Of a DNA stretch of 64,000 nucleotides, positions 33,616 to 41,259 are shown in pieces. Every line of letters begins with the position of its first letter. Positions within the stretch are counted from its first letter, which is position 1. Made by a program: the position numbers and the translations under genes. The notes below the pieces were generated by a model. That model ran no database searches, was not told where the DNA came from, and saw only the letters and a list, made by a program, of their open reading frames with translations. The stretch comes from Sphingomonas oryzagri (GTDB taxonomy: Bacteria > Pseudomonadota > Alphaproteobacteria > Sphingomonadales > Sphingomonadaceae): NCBI RefSeq assembly GCF_029906645.1, contig NZ_JARYGZ010000002.1, forward strand, positions 496,001 to 560,000. The letters are read 5' to 3'.

Positions 33616-34745
33616 GCGAGATCTTCGCGCGCGTCGCGCCCGGTATCGGATCGATCGCGGCGGCGGACTGGGATGCCTGCGCCGGCGCCGACAACCCCTT
33701 CCTGAGCCACGCCTTCCTTTCCGCGCTCGAAGATTCGGGCAGCGCGGTATCGCGCGCGGGCTGGCAGCCGGTGCCGATCGTCGTCGACGGTGACGACGGC
33801 AGGCCCGACGGCATCCTCCCCGCTTATGCCAAGAGCCACAGCCAGGGCGAATATGTGTTCGACCACGCCTGGGCCGATGCGTGGGAGCGGGCCGGCGGGC
33901 AATATTACCCGAAGCTGCAGATCGCGGTGCCCTTCACCCCCGTCCCCGGCCCGCGCCTGCTGCTGCGCGATCCTGCCGCCGCGCCCGCGCTGATCGCAGC
34001 GGCTGAGGCGCTGGTCGGCGAGCACGATCTGTCTTCCGCGCACGCGACCTTCATTACCGAGGATCAAAAGCCGCTGTTCGAGGCGGCGGGCTGGATGATC
34101 CGTACGGGAAGCCAGTTCCATTGGCACAATGAAGGCTATCGCGATTTCGACGATTTCCTGGCGGCGCTCTCCTCCCGCAAACGCAAGGCGATCCGCAAGG
34201 AACGCGAGGCGGCGCAGGGCGCGGTCGAGATCCGCCACCTCACCGGCGCGGAGATCGGCGAGGCGGAATGGGACGCCTTCTGGGCCTTCTACCAGGACAC
34301 CGGCAGCCGGAAATGGGGCCAGCCCTATCTCACCCGCCCCTTCTTCACCATGCTCGGGCAACGGATGGGCGACCGGGTGCTGCTGATGCTCGCCTATCGC
34401 CACGGCAAGCCCGTCGCGGGCGCGCTCAACCTGATCGGTGGCGACACGCTTTACGGGCGGTACTGGGGCTGTACGGAGGAGATACCCTTCCTCCACTTCG
34501 AGCTGTGCTACTATCAGGCGATCGATGCCGCGATCGCGAAGCGGTTATCCCGCGTCGAAGCCGGGGCGCAGGGCGAGCACAAGCTCGCGCGCGGCTACCG
34601 GCCGGTGCCGACATGGTCGGCGCATTATATCCCGCATGCCGGATTCCGGCGGGCGGTGGAGGATTTCATCGTACGGGAAGCCCGCGCGATGGAAGAGCAG
34701 ATCGAGCTGCTCGACGAGATGGCCCCCTTCCGCAAGGAAGGGTAA
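33612..34745 (+). CDS. FemAB-like GNAT acyltransferase (peptidogalycan biosynthesis/recognition family)
   Basis: A 377-residue protein of the DUF482 (PF04339) family, related to FemAB and GNAT acyltransferases. Typical blocks are NPFLSHAFLSALEDSG, YVFDHAWADAWERAGGQYYPKLQ, SRKRKAIRKEREAA, DTGSRKWGQPYLTRPFF and HKLARGYRPVPTWSAHY. The real acyl acceptor in bacteria is not known. It overlaps the GDPD gene by ATGA and ends 5 nt from the convergent Sel1 gene. Confidence 0.88.
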   Translation: MSEIFARVAPGIGSIAAADWDACAGADNPFLSHAFLSALEDSGSAVSRAGWQPVPIVVDGDDGRPDGILPAYAKSHSQGEYVFDHAWADAWERAGGQYYPKLQIAVPFTPVPGPRLLLRDPAAAPALIAAAEALVGEHDLSSAHATFITEDQKPLFEAAGWMIRTGSQFHWHNEGYRDFDDFLAALSSRKRKAIRKEREAAQGAVEIRHLTGAEIGEAEWDAFWAFYQDTGSRKWGQPYLTRPFFTMLGQRMGDRVLLMLAYRHGKPVAGALNLIGGDTLYGRYWGCTEEIPFLHFELCYYQAIDAAIAKRLSRVEAGAQGEHKLARGYRPVPTWSAHYIPHAGFRRAVEDFIVREARAMEEQIELLDEMAPFRKEG

Positions 34746-34750
34746 GAAAC

Positions 34751-35044
34751 TCAGGCGGCGGCGCGGCGGTTGGCGGCGAGCCAGGCGCGGGCCATCTTCT
34801 GCGCTTCCACGATTTCGCGCGCGGTCATCTCGTCGGCGATCTCGGCGCGCATGTCCTGCGCATCCACCGAACCCGCCGCGCAGGCGAGGTTGAACCACTT
34901 GTGCGCCTCGATCAGATCGATCTCGACCCCACGGCTGCCGGTCGAATAGGCGATGCCCAGCTCGAACAGCGTCTCGGGATCGAACGCGGCCTCGGCGAGG
35001 CGGCTCTCGATCAGGAAGGCGGCGGATTTGAAACTGCTTGCCAT
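34751..35044 (-). CDS. Sel1 repeat protein
   Basis: A 97-residue helical protein with one Sel1-type repeat (LFELGIAYSTG followed by DLIEAHKWFNLACAAGS). Sel1/TPR-like repeats mediate protein contacts. The ATG at 35044 follows GGAAAGGA; an upstream ATG gives residues without repeat character. A TTAACCAT sequence lies 52-59 nt before the start on its strand. It is downstream of panC on the same strand with a 102-nt gap. Confidence 0.82.
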   Translation of the reverse strand: MASSFKSAAFLIESRLAEAAFDPETLFELGIAYSTGSRGVEIDLIEAHKWFNLACAAGSVDAQDMRAEIADEMTAREIVEAQKMARAWLAANRRAAA

Positions 35045-35144
35045 CTGCGTTGGTCCTTTCCCACGCAGGTGGTTTTGGCGGTTCGCAGCAAACAAATGGT
35101 TAACGCCAAAATTGACACGATTTAGACGTTGGTCGAAACGCGCC

Positions 35145-35170
35145 CGTTACTTGTCGTTACTTGTCGTTAC
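35145..35170. repeat. 2.6-copy tandem repeat TTGTCGTTAC at the panC 3' end
   Basis: Two full copies of the 10-mer (35151-35160, 35161-35170) and a partial CGTTAC copy (35145-35150) lie in tandem across the panC stop. Because 10 is not a multiple of 3, gain or loss of a unit changes the PanC C-terminus; the present stop TAA comes from the partial copy. Confidence 0.8.
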
Positions 35171-36010
35171 ATGGACCGGCAGATTGTCGATCAGCCGGGC
35201 ATTTCCCATCCTGGCCGCTGCGAGCAGCCGCGCGGGACGTTCGCCCAAAGTCTCGATCGGGGCCAGCGTCTCGGCATCGCGCAGCGAGACATAGTCGATC
35301 GGATCGAAGCCGGCCTCGGCCAGCCGCGCCACCGCCGCCGTGAGCGCACCCGCCACAGGCTCCCCCCGCCCGATCGCGGCGGCCGCCTCGCCGAGCGCGC
35401 GGGGCAGGGTGCGCGCGCTGGCCAGTTCCTCCTCGTCCAGATAGGCGTTGCGCGAGGAGAGGGCGAGGCCCTGGTCGTCGCGCACGGTCGGCACGCCGGC
35501 GATCTCGATGTCCAGATCGAGGTCGGCCGCCATCCGGCGGATCACCGCAAGCTGCTGCCAGTCCTTCTCGCCGAACAGGGCGACGTCGGGCTTCACCTGC
35601 TGGAAGAGCTTGAGCACAACCGTCGCGACGCCGTCGAAATGGCCCGGTCGCGCGGCGCCGTCGAGCACCTGCGAAACGCCGGAAACGGAGACGGTCGTGG
35701 CGAAGCCCTGCGGGTAGATCTCCTCCACCGACGGCGCCCACAGGATCGCTGCGTTCGCCTTCTCCAGCAATTGCGCGTCGGCCCGCTCGCGACGGGGATA
35801 GCGATCCATATCCTCGTGCGGGGCGAACTGCATCGGATTCACGAAGATCGAGGTGACCACCGCGTCGGCCCGGCGCAGCCCGTCCTCGACCAGCGCGATA
35901 TGCCCGGCGTGGAGCGCGCCCATCGTCGGCACCAGCGCGATTCGCTGGCCCGCGTCGCGAAGCGCCCGAACGGCGTCCCGCAGGGCGCCAAGTTCACGGA
36001 TGATTTGCAC
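35147..36010 (-). CDS. panC: Pantoate-beta-alanine ligase (pantothenate synthetase)
   Basis: Joins pantoate and beta-alanine with ATP to give pantothenate, the coenzyme A precursor, in the cytoplasm. It has 287 residues. The start VPTMGALHAGH carries the ATP-site His of the family, followed by FVNPMQFAPHEDMDRYPR, FGEKDWQQL, GVPTVRDDQGLALSSRN. GTG at 36010 is chosen because GGAGG stands about 10 nt upstream and the alignment-like start VQIIRELGALRDAV begins there. Its last residues come from a 10-bp tandem repeat. It is divergent from mipZ (100 nt). Confidence 0.95.
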   Translation of the reverse strand: MQIIRELGALRDAVRALRDAGQRIALVPTMGALHAGHIALVEDGLRRADAVVTSIFVNPMQFAPHEDMDRYPRRERADAQLLEKANAAILWAPSVEEIYPQGFATTVSVSGVSQVLDGAARPGHFDGVATVVLKLFQQVKPDVALFGEKDWQQLAVIRRMAADLDLDIEIAGVPTVRDDQGLALSSRNAYLDEEELASARTLPRALGEAAAAIGRGEPVAGALTAAVARLAEAGFDPIDYVSLRDAETLAPIETLGERPARLLAAARMGNARLIDNLPVHVTTSNDK

Positions 36011-36110
36011 GGGCGACGGGCCTCCGATATGGCTGGGGCAGGCTCTGTGCGGCGGCATCGGGGTCAAATCAAGGGCCGCCGATAGCCGTTTGGGGACAAT
36101 TTCGAGACTT

Positions 36111-36935
36111 ATGACACAGCGCGCGCATCTGATCGTTTTCGCCAATGAGAAGGGCGGCACCGGCAAATCGACCACCGCCGTTCACGTCGCCGTGGCGCTC
36201 GCCGCGCAGGGTCGCCGGGTCGCCGTGATCGACCTCGACACCCGCCAGCGCACCATGGTCCGTTACCTGGAGAACCGGGCCGCCTCGGCACGCAAGGAGC
36301 AGGTCGAGCTCGCTTCGCCGCGTTTCGAGGTGTTCGATCCGGAGAAGGACGCCAATATCCTCGGCCGCATCGATGCGCTGGCGGAGGATGCCGAATTCGT
36401 CATCGTCGACACGCCGGGGCGCGACGATCCCTATGCGATGAAGGCGGTGACGCGCGCCGACACGCTGGTGACGCCGATCAACGACAGCTTCATCGACTTG
36501 GATCTGATCGGGCAGGTCGATCCCGACACCTACCGGATCAAGCGGCCGAGCTTCTATGCCGAAGTGGTGTGGGACGCGCGCAAGGTTCGCGCCAAGACCG
36601 ACGGCGGGACAGTCGACTGGGTGGTGCTCAGGAACCGGCTCCAGCATCTCGAGGCGAAGAACATGCGCCGTGTCGGGCAGGCGGTGGACGAACTGTCCAA
36701 GCGCGTCGGTTTCCGCGTCATCCCCGGCCTCGGCGAGCGCGTCATCTATCGCGAGCTGTTCCCCAAGGGCCTGACCCTGCTCGATCTCGGCGCGATCAAG
36801 GAGGTCGGCCTCAGCCATGTCGCCGCGCGGCAGGAGCTGCGCGAGATGGTGGCGGGCCTGCAGCTTCCCGAGCCGGCCGATCTGTTCAACCGGCCCGCGC
36901 CGACGCCCGCGGCTTCCGTCGCCGCCTCGGCCTGA
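36111..36935 (+). CDS. mipZ: Division-plane positioning ATPase MipZ
   Basis: A ParA/MinD-like ATPase that forms a gradient from the cell poles and inhibits FtsZ, placing the division septum in alphaproteobacteria. It has 274 residues; the deviant Walker A KGGTGKST is at 14-21 in VFANEKGGTGKSTTAVH. Other blocks shared with Caulobacter MipZ are VIDLDTRQRT, FIDLDLIGQVDP, DWVVLRNRL, and VIYRELFPKGLTLLDL. The ATG at 36111 gives the canonical start. A J-domain gene starts 10 nt downstream. Confidence 0.93.
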   Translation: MTQRAHLIVFANEKGGTGKSTTAVHVAVALAAQGRRVAVIDLDTRQRTMVRYLENRAASARKEQVELASPRFEVFDPEKDANILGRIDALAEDAEFVIVDTPGRDDPYAMKAVTRADTLVTPINDSFIDLDLIGQVDPDTYRIKRPSFYAEVVWDARKVRAKTDGGTVDWVVLRNRLQHLEAKNMRRVGQAVDELSKRVGFRVIPGLGERVIYRELFPKGLTLLDLGAIKEVGLSHVAARQELREMVAGLQLPEPADLFNRPAPTPAASVAASA

Positions 36936-36945
36936 GCGGCCAGCC

Positions 36946-37206
36946 GTGAAGCTGCTCGTCGCGCTCGCGGTCATCGCCGCCATCTGGTGGCTGGGCCAGC
37001 GTCGCAAGGAAACGGCGTTGACCGCATCCGAGGCGCGAGACCTGCTCGGCGTTTCGCCGCGTGCCGGCGAGGAGGAGATCCGCGCCGCGCATCGCCGCCT
37101 GATCGGCCGCGTCCACCCCGATGCCGGCGGATCGGATGCGCTGGCCCGCCGCGTCAACGCGGCGCGTGACATTCTTGTCGCGGAATTGAACCAGAACCGT
37201 CGCTAA
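36946..37206 (+). CDS. Membrane-anchored J-domain protein
   Basis: An 86-residue protein with one N-terminal membrane helix (residues 2-17, KLLVALAVIAAIWWLG) and a C-terminal J domain whose HPD tripeptide is at 57-59 (IGRVHPDAGG). It resembles the TIM14/Pam18-like bacterial membrane J proteins, which stimulate an Hsp70 ATPase at the membrane. The GTG start at 36946 lies 10 nt after mipZ; an upstream in-frame start would be mipZ sequence. The Hsp70 partner is not in the window. Confidence 0.85.
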   Translation: MKLLVALAVIAAIWWLGQRRKETALTASEARDLLGVSPRAGEEEIRAAHRRLIGRVHPDAGGSDALARRVNAARDILVAELNQNRR

Positions 37207-37244
37207 GAGTCCTGCCCGGCAGATATCCCAGGGAGTTGCACCAC

Positions 37245-38627
37245 ATGACCCATCGTTTCGATCCGACCTCGCTGCGCGAATATGACATCCGGGGCATCGT
37301 CGGAAAGACTCTGGGTCCGGCCGACGCGACCGCGATCGGTCGTGGCTTCGGCACCCGCATCCGGCGTGCCGGCGGCACCCGCGTGGCGGTCGGTTATGAC
37401 GGCCGCACCCATTCGCCGCTGCTCGAGGCTGCGCTGGTCGATGGCCTGACGAAGAGCGGTGTCGACGTCGTCCGCATCGGCCTCGGCCCCACGCCGATGC
37501 TCTATTATGCCGAGGCGACGCTGGAGGTGGACGGCGGCGTCCAGATCACGGGCAGCCACAATCCGGGCGATTACAACGGCTTCAAGATGGTGCTGCAGCA
37601 CAAGCCCTTCTTCGGCGCCGACATCCAGAATCTCGGCAAGCTGGCCGCAGAGGGCGACTGGGAAGAGGGCCAGGGATCGATCTCCAACTACGAGATCATG
37701 GAGGATTATGTCGCCCGCCTGATGGTCGGCTATGCCGGCGGCGCGTTCAGGATCGGCTGGGATGCGGGCAACGGCGCCGCCGGCCCGATCGTCGATCGCC
37801 TCGTCAAGCTGCTGCCGGGCGAGCATCATACGCTCTACACCGAGGTGGACGGCAATTTCCCCAACCACCATCCGGATCCCACCGAGGAGAAGAACCTCGC
37901 CGACCTGAAGATGCTGGTCGCCGACAAGGGCCTCGATTTCGGCATCGCCTTCGACGGCGACGGGGACCGGATCGGCGCGGTGGATGGCGAAGGCCGGGTG
38001 GTGTGGGGCGACCAGCTGCTCGCCATCCTCGCCGAGCCGGTGCTGCGCGAGGAGCCGGGCGCCACGATCATCGCCGACGTGAAGGCCAGCCAGGCGCTTT
38101 ACGATCGCGTCGCCGAGCTTGGCGGCAAGCCGCTGATGTGGAAGACCGGCCACAGCCTCATCAAGACCAAGATGAAGGAAACCCACTCCCCGCTGGCCGG
38201 CGAGATGAGCGGCCACATCTTCTTCGCGCACGATTATTACGGCTTCGACGATGCGCTCTATGCCGCGATCCGCCTGATCCGCGCGGTACGCCTGCTGGGC
38301 GGGTCGCTGACCGACATCAAGTCGGCGATGCCGGTGATGGTCAACACGCCCGAGATGCGTTTCCAGTCCTCCGAGGACCGCAAGTTCAAGGTGGTGGAGG
38401 AGGTGCTGGACCGGCTGGCCGCCGACGGCGCCGATGTCAACCGCACCGACGGCGCGCGGGTGAACACGGCGGACGGCTGGTGGCTGCTGCGCGCCTCCAA
38501 CACGCAGGACGTGCTTGTCGCCCGCGCCGAGGCGAAGGACGAGGCCGGGCTGGAGCGGCTGATGGCCCAGATCAACGACCAGCTCGCCAAGAGCGGCGTC
38601 GAGCCGGTGCTGGCCGGCGGCCACTGA
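37245..38627 (+). CDS. Phosphomannomutase/phosphoglucomutase
   Basis: An alpha-D-phosphohexomutase of 460 residues that interconverts hexose 1- and 6-phosphates for surface-polysaccharide precursors. The phosphoserine loop is ITGSHNPGDYNGFKM, the metal loop FDGDGDRIG, and the sugar-binding loop GEMSGHIFF; this set is typical of the ManB/AlgC class. The ATG at 37245 follows GGGAG by 9 nt; a TTG three codons upstream is less likely. It lies 38 nt after the J-domain gene and may be cotranscribed. Confidence 0.92.
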   Translation: MTHRFDPTSLREYDIRGIVGKTLGPADATAIGRGFGTRIRRAGGTRVAVGYDGRTHSPLLEAALVDGLTKSGVDVVRIGLGPTPMLYYAEATLEVDGGVQITGSHNPGDYNGFKMVLQHKPFFGADIQNLGKLAAEGDWEEGQGSISNYEIMEDYVARLMVGYAGGAFRIGWDAGNGAAGPIVDRLVKLLPGEHHTLYTEVDGNFPNHHPDPTEEKNLADLKMLVADKGLDFGIAFDGDGDRIGAVDGEGRVVWGDQLLAILAEPVLREEPGATIIADVKASQALYDRVAELGGKPLMWKTGHSLIKTKMKETHSPLAGEMSGHIFFAHDYYGFDDALYAAIRLIRAVRLLGGSLTDIKSAMPVMVNTPEMRFQSSEDRKFKVVEEVLDRLAADGADVNRTDGARVNTADGWWLLRASNTQDVLVARAEAKDEAGLERLMAQINDQLAKSGVEPVLAGGH

Positions 38628-38639
38628 TCGGCCGGCCCT

Positions 38640-38656
38640 CTCCCGCCGGGCGGGAG
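38640..38656. terminator. GC-rich hairpin between convergent genes
   Basis: CTCCCG and CGGGAG pair around a 5-nt loop just after the phosphohexomutase stop and before the convergent DUF983 gene. There is no U tract, so a terminator role is tentative. Confidence 0.3.
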
Positions 38657-38660
38657 GGGG

Positions 38661-39044
38661 CTACCGCTTGCCGAAGCCGCCCATCCTGAGCGCCCATTGC
38701 GCGCCGATCACGGCGCCCTTCGCCGGGCGGATCATCGCCACCGCGATCACGATCGCGAGCAGCGACCACGCGATCATCTGCGGCACCAGCGGAACGTCCC
38801 ACGCGATGTTCACCGCCACCACGATCGGCACCAGCACGTGGCCCAGGATCAGGATCACCAGATAGGCCGGGAAATCGTCGGCGCGCTGATGGCTCCAGTC
38901 CTGCCCGCAGGCGGGGCAGTGCGGCACCGTCCGCAGACCGCGCGCGAAGAGATGCGCCTGCCCGCACGATGGGCAGCGATCGGCCATGCCGGCCAGCACC
39001 GCCTTCTTCCAGTCGCGCCTGTCGAGCAATTCGGTGTCGGTCAT
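38661..39044 (-). CDS. DUF983 membrane protein
   Basis: A 127-residue protein with an N-terminal zinc ribbon (CPSCG and CPACG at about residues 24-27 and 44-47) followed by two membrane helices (LVILILGHVLVPIVVAVNI and MIAWSLLAIVIAVAMI). This is the DUF983 layout; members often occur near cytochrome c oxidase or cell-cycle genes. The function is unknown. The ATG at 39044 follows GAGGGT and gives the family start; longer in-frame sequence lacks domain character. Confidence 0.88.
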   Translation of the reverse strand: MTDTELLDRRDWKKAVLAGMADRCPSCGQAHLFARGLRTVPHCPACGQDWSHQRADDFPAYLVILILGHVLVPIVVAVNIAWDVPLVPQMIAWSLLAIVIAVAMIRPAKGAVIGAQWALRMGGFGKR

Positions 39045-39117
39045 GGTCGACCCTCTATCGTGCTGGCGATCCGCCGACCCGACAGATAGGCTTTCTTCGA
39101 CGATTTGGGAGGGGCCG

Positions 39118-39693
39118 ATGAAAACCGAACGGATGACTGCCTTCACCGATGGAGTGGTCGCGATCATCATCACCATCATGGTGCTGGAACTGAAGGTGCC
39201 GGAAAGCGGGGAGCCGCGGGCGCTGCTGGCCGCCATGCCGATCCTCGCCGCCTATGTGCTGAGCTACATCAACGTCGGGCTCTACTGGAACAACCACCAC
39301 CACCTGCTGCAATCGGCCGAGCATACCGACGGGCGCGCCCTGTGGGCGAACCTGACCTTCCTCTTCTGGCTGAGCCTCGTGCCCTTCGTGATCCGCTGGA
39401 TCGACGAGGCCGGGTTCGTGGCCATGCCGGTGGCCGCTTATGGCGTCGTCCTCGGCATGGCGGGGGCCAGCTATCTCTGGCTGCAGCACCAGATCATGTG
39501 CGTGAACGGCGGCCGTTCCTCGGCGCTGGCGGAGGCGCTCGGTCGCGACTGGAAGGGGCGGCTGTCGATCGCGGGCTATCTGCTGGCGATACCGCTTTCC
39601 TTCGTGGAGCCGTTGATCGCGATCGCCATCTACGTCCTGATCTCGATCGTCTGGCTGGTGCCCGACCGGCGGATCGAGCGCCGGCTGCGCTGA
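39118..39693 (+). CDS. TMEM175-family (DUF1211) potassium channel
   Basis: A 191-residue integral membrane protein with about five to six helices. The first helix carries FTDGVVAIIITIMVLEL, the bacterial form of the FSDG-type pore motif of TMEM175 channels. The block YVLSYINVGLYWNNHHHLL is also characteristic. TMEM175 homologues conduct potassium in bacteria. The ATG at 39118 follows GGGAGGGG, a strong ribosome binding site; it is divergent from DUF983 across 73 nt. Threonine replaces the usual serine in FSDG. Confidence 0.88.
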   Translation: MKTERMTAFTDGVVAIIITIMVLELKVPESGEPRALLAAMPILAAYVLSYINVGLYWNNHHHLLQSAEHTDGRALWANLTFLFWLSLVPFVIRWIDEAGFVAMPVAAYGVVLGMAGASYLWLQHQIMCVNGGRSSALAEALGRDWKGRLSIAGYLLAIPLSFVEPLIAIAIYVLISIVWLVPDRRIERRLR

Positions 39694-39696
39694 CGA

Positions 39697-41259
39697 TCAG
39701 AAGAAACGGGTGTCGGGCGTGTCGAAGCGCGGCGGGCCGGCCGGAATGGTGCCGCGCAGGCCGTAGACCGCGTAACCGTGTCCGACGTCGCCATAGAGAT
39801 AGAGCAGACGGTAATCCGTCTTGAGAATGCGGTAGATCACGGCCCGCGATGCGGGATTCTCGCCGTCATAGGCCGGCTCCATGGTCATCACCCGCTCGGG
39901 CCGGAGCGCCATCACCCGCGCGACTTCCGCCGCCTCGTCGATGCCCGTCGCGCCCAGCTCGTTCAGCGACTGGAGATGCGCCGAAAAGACATGGTTCGTC
40001 AGGAAGCAGGAGTTGGTGGCGTCGTAGAAGGCCGGCATTCCGTCATAGACGAAGAAGCAGCCCCTGGCGCCGCGCGTCGCCTCCACCGCGTGCGCCAGCG
40101 TCGTGGCGGTACCCCGCGTGATGGTGTGGCGCCACAGCACGCGCTGGCCCCACACGCCGCTGCAGAAAAGCAGGGTCGCGATCCAGATGCGCCCGGCCCG
40201 GCGATTGGCGAGCGGCGTGGCGATCACCGCGAAGGGCGGAAAGAGCGGGAGCGCATAATGGTTGAACCAGCTTCCGAACAGCACCACGCCGAGCAGCGCG
40301 GACGCCGCCCACCCATCGAGGAAGCGGAGATCGCCGCGCACGGACAGGTCGGCGGGGCTGCATCCCAGCCAGCGGCGCAGCGGCACGCTGGCCACCAGCG
40401 GCACCGTCAGCATCGCCATCACCTCGATCCGCATCCGGACCATGTCCGGCTGTTCGGACTTGCGCGCCAGGATCGAGGTTGCGTTGGCGTACCACCAGTC
40501 GCCGAAATGCCCCATGGCGGCATAAGCGGCGGCGGCGGCGGCGGTCGGCGCCAGCGCGCAGCCGATCCAGATCGCCGCGTCGATCGCCAGCTTCGGGATG
40601 GGCCTGCCGCCGCGCCAGGCGAGCCACAGCAGGACAATCCCGGCGAAGACCCCCTCGAACACCGCGCTGTATTTGATCTGCAGCGCGATGCCGAACAGCA
40701 GCATGGCCGCGGCGCCCGTCGCGCGCAGGTCTCCGCCATTGGTCGCGGCTTCGTGCCGCCGGAACAGGATCAGCGCGATCGCGCCCGCCACCGGCAGATT
40801 GTAGAAAACCGGAGCCTGCCCGCCTTCTCCCCCGGCGAGGTTCAGGCAAAGAACGTAGAGAATCGCGCCGGCGAGCGCTGCGCCTGCGGGCGCTATGCGT
40901 CGCCCCATCGCGAACAGGATCAGGCCGGTCAGCCAGACGCAGAGGAGCGCCCCCATCTGATAGGCGATCGCGCCGTTCCCGCCGATCGCGCGAAGGCCGG
41001 CGAACAGCAGGAAAAGGCCGATCGGCTTGCGGTCCCATATGTCGATATAAGGGATGGCGCCGTGCAGCATCCGGCCACCGACGAGCCAGTAGAACTGCTC
41101 GTCGATGTGGATGACCGGGTTTCCGAATGTCCGCCAGCGCGCGACGATCGCCACCAGCAGGATGGCGATCGCCGCATGTCCCAGCCCGATGGTGCGGGTC
41201 GGGCGGCGAACGGCCGCTTCCGCAGGGGCGCCGATCGGCGCCGTCAACGCCGTCGCCAC
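39697..41259 (-). CDS. ArnT/PMT-like membrane glycosyltransferase
   Basis: A polytopic protein of about 520 residues with roughly ten membrane helices and a short C-terminal periplasmic part. The first loop HIDEQFYWLVGGRMLHG carries the acidic pair expected in GT-C enzymes (ArnT, PMT, GT39/GT83), and DIWDRKPIGLFLLFAGL resembles the second conserved loop. Such enzymes use polyprenyl-phosphate sugars. The start is uncertain: GTG at 41259 overlaps the upstream GT2-GtrA gene by 16 nt; TTG at 41247 is possible. The coupling suggests it uses the lipid-linked sugar made by that neighbour. Confidence 0.75.
   Translation of the reverse strand: MATALTAPIGAPAEAAVRRPTRTIGLGHAAIAILLVAIVARWRTFGNPVIHIDEQFYWLVGGRMLHGAIPYIDIWDRKPIGLFLLFAGLRAIGGNGAIAYQMGALLCVWLTGLILFAMGRRIAPAGAALAGAILYVLCLNLAGGEGGQAPVFYNLPVAGAIALILFRRHEAATNGGDLRATGAAAMLLFGIALQIKYSAVFEGVFAGIVLLWLAWRGGRPIPKLAIDAAIWIGCALAPTAAAAAAYAAMGHFGDWWYANATSILARKSEQPDMVRMRIEVMAMLTVPLVASVPLRRWLGCSPADLSVRGDLRFLDGWAASALLGVVLFGSWFNHYALPLFPPFAVIATPLANRRAGRIWIATLLFCSGVWGQRVLWRHTITRGTATTLAHAVEATRGARGCFFVYDGMPAFYDATNSCFLTNHVFSAHLQSLNELGATGIDEAAEVARVMALRPERVMTMEPAYDGENPASRAVIYRILKTDYRLLYLYGDVGHGYAVYGLRGTIPAGPPRFDTPDTRFF

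Noticed and set aside
35096-35103. TTAACCAT on the minus strand before the Sel1 gene, as a CtrA site
   Set aside because: Only a single half-site-like match is present without a second TTAA box at the right distance; too little to call.
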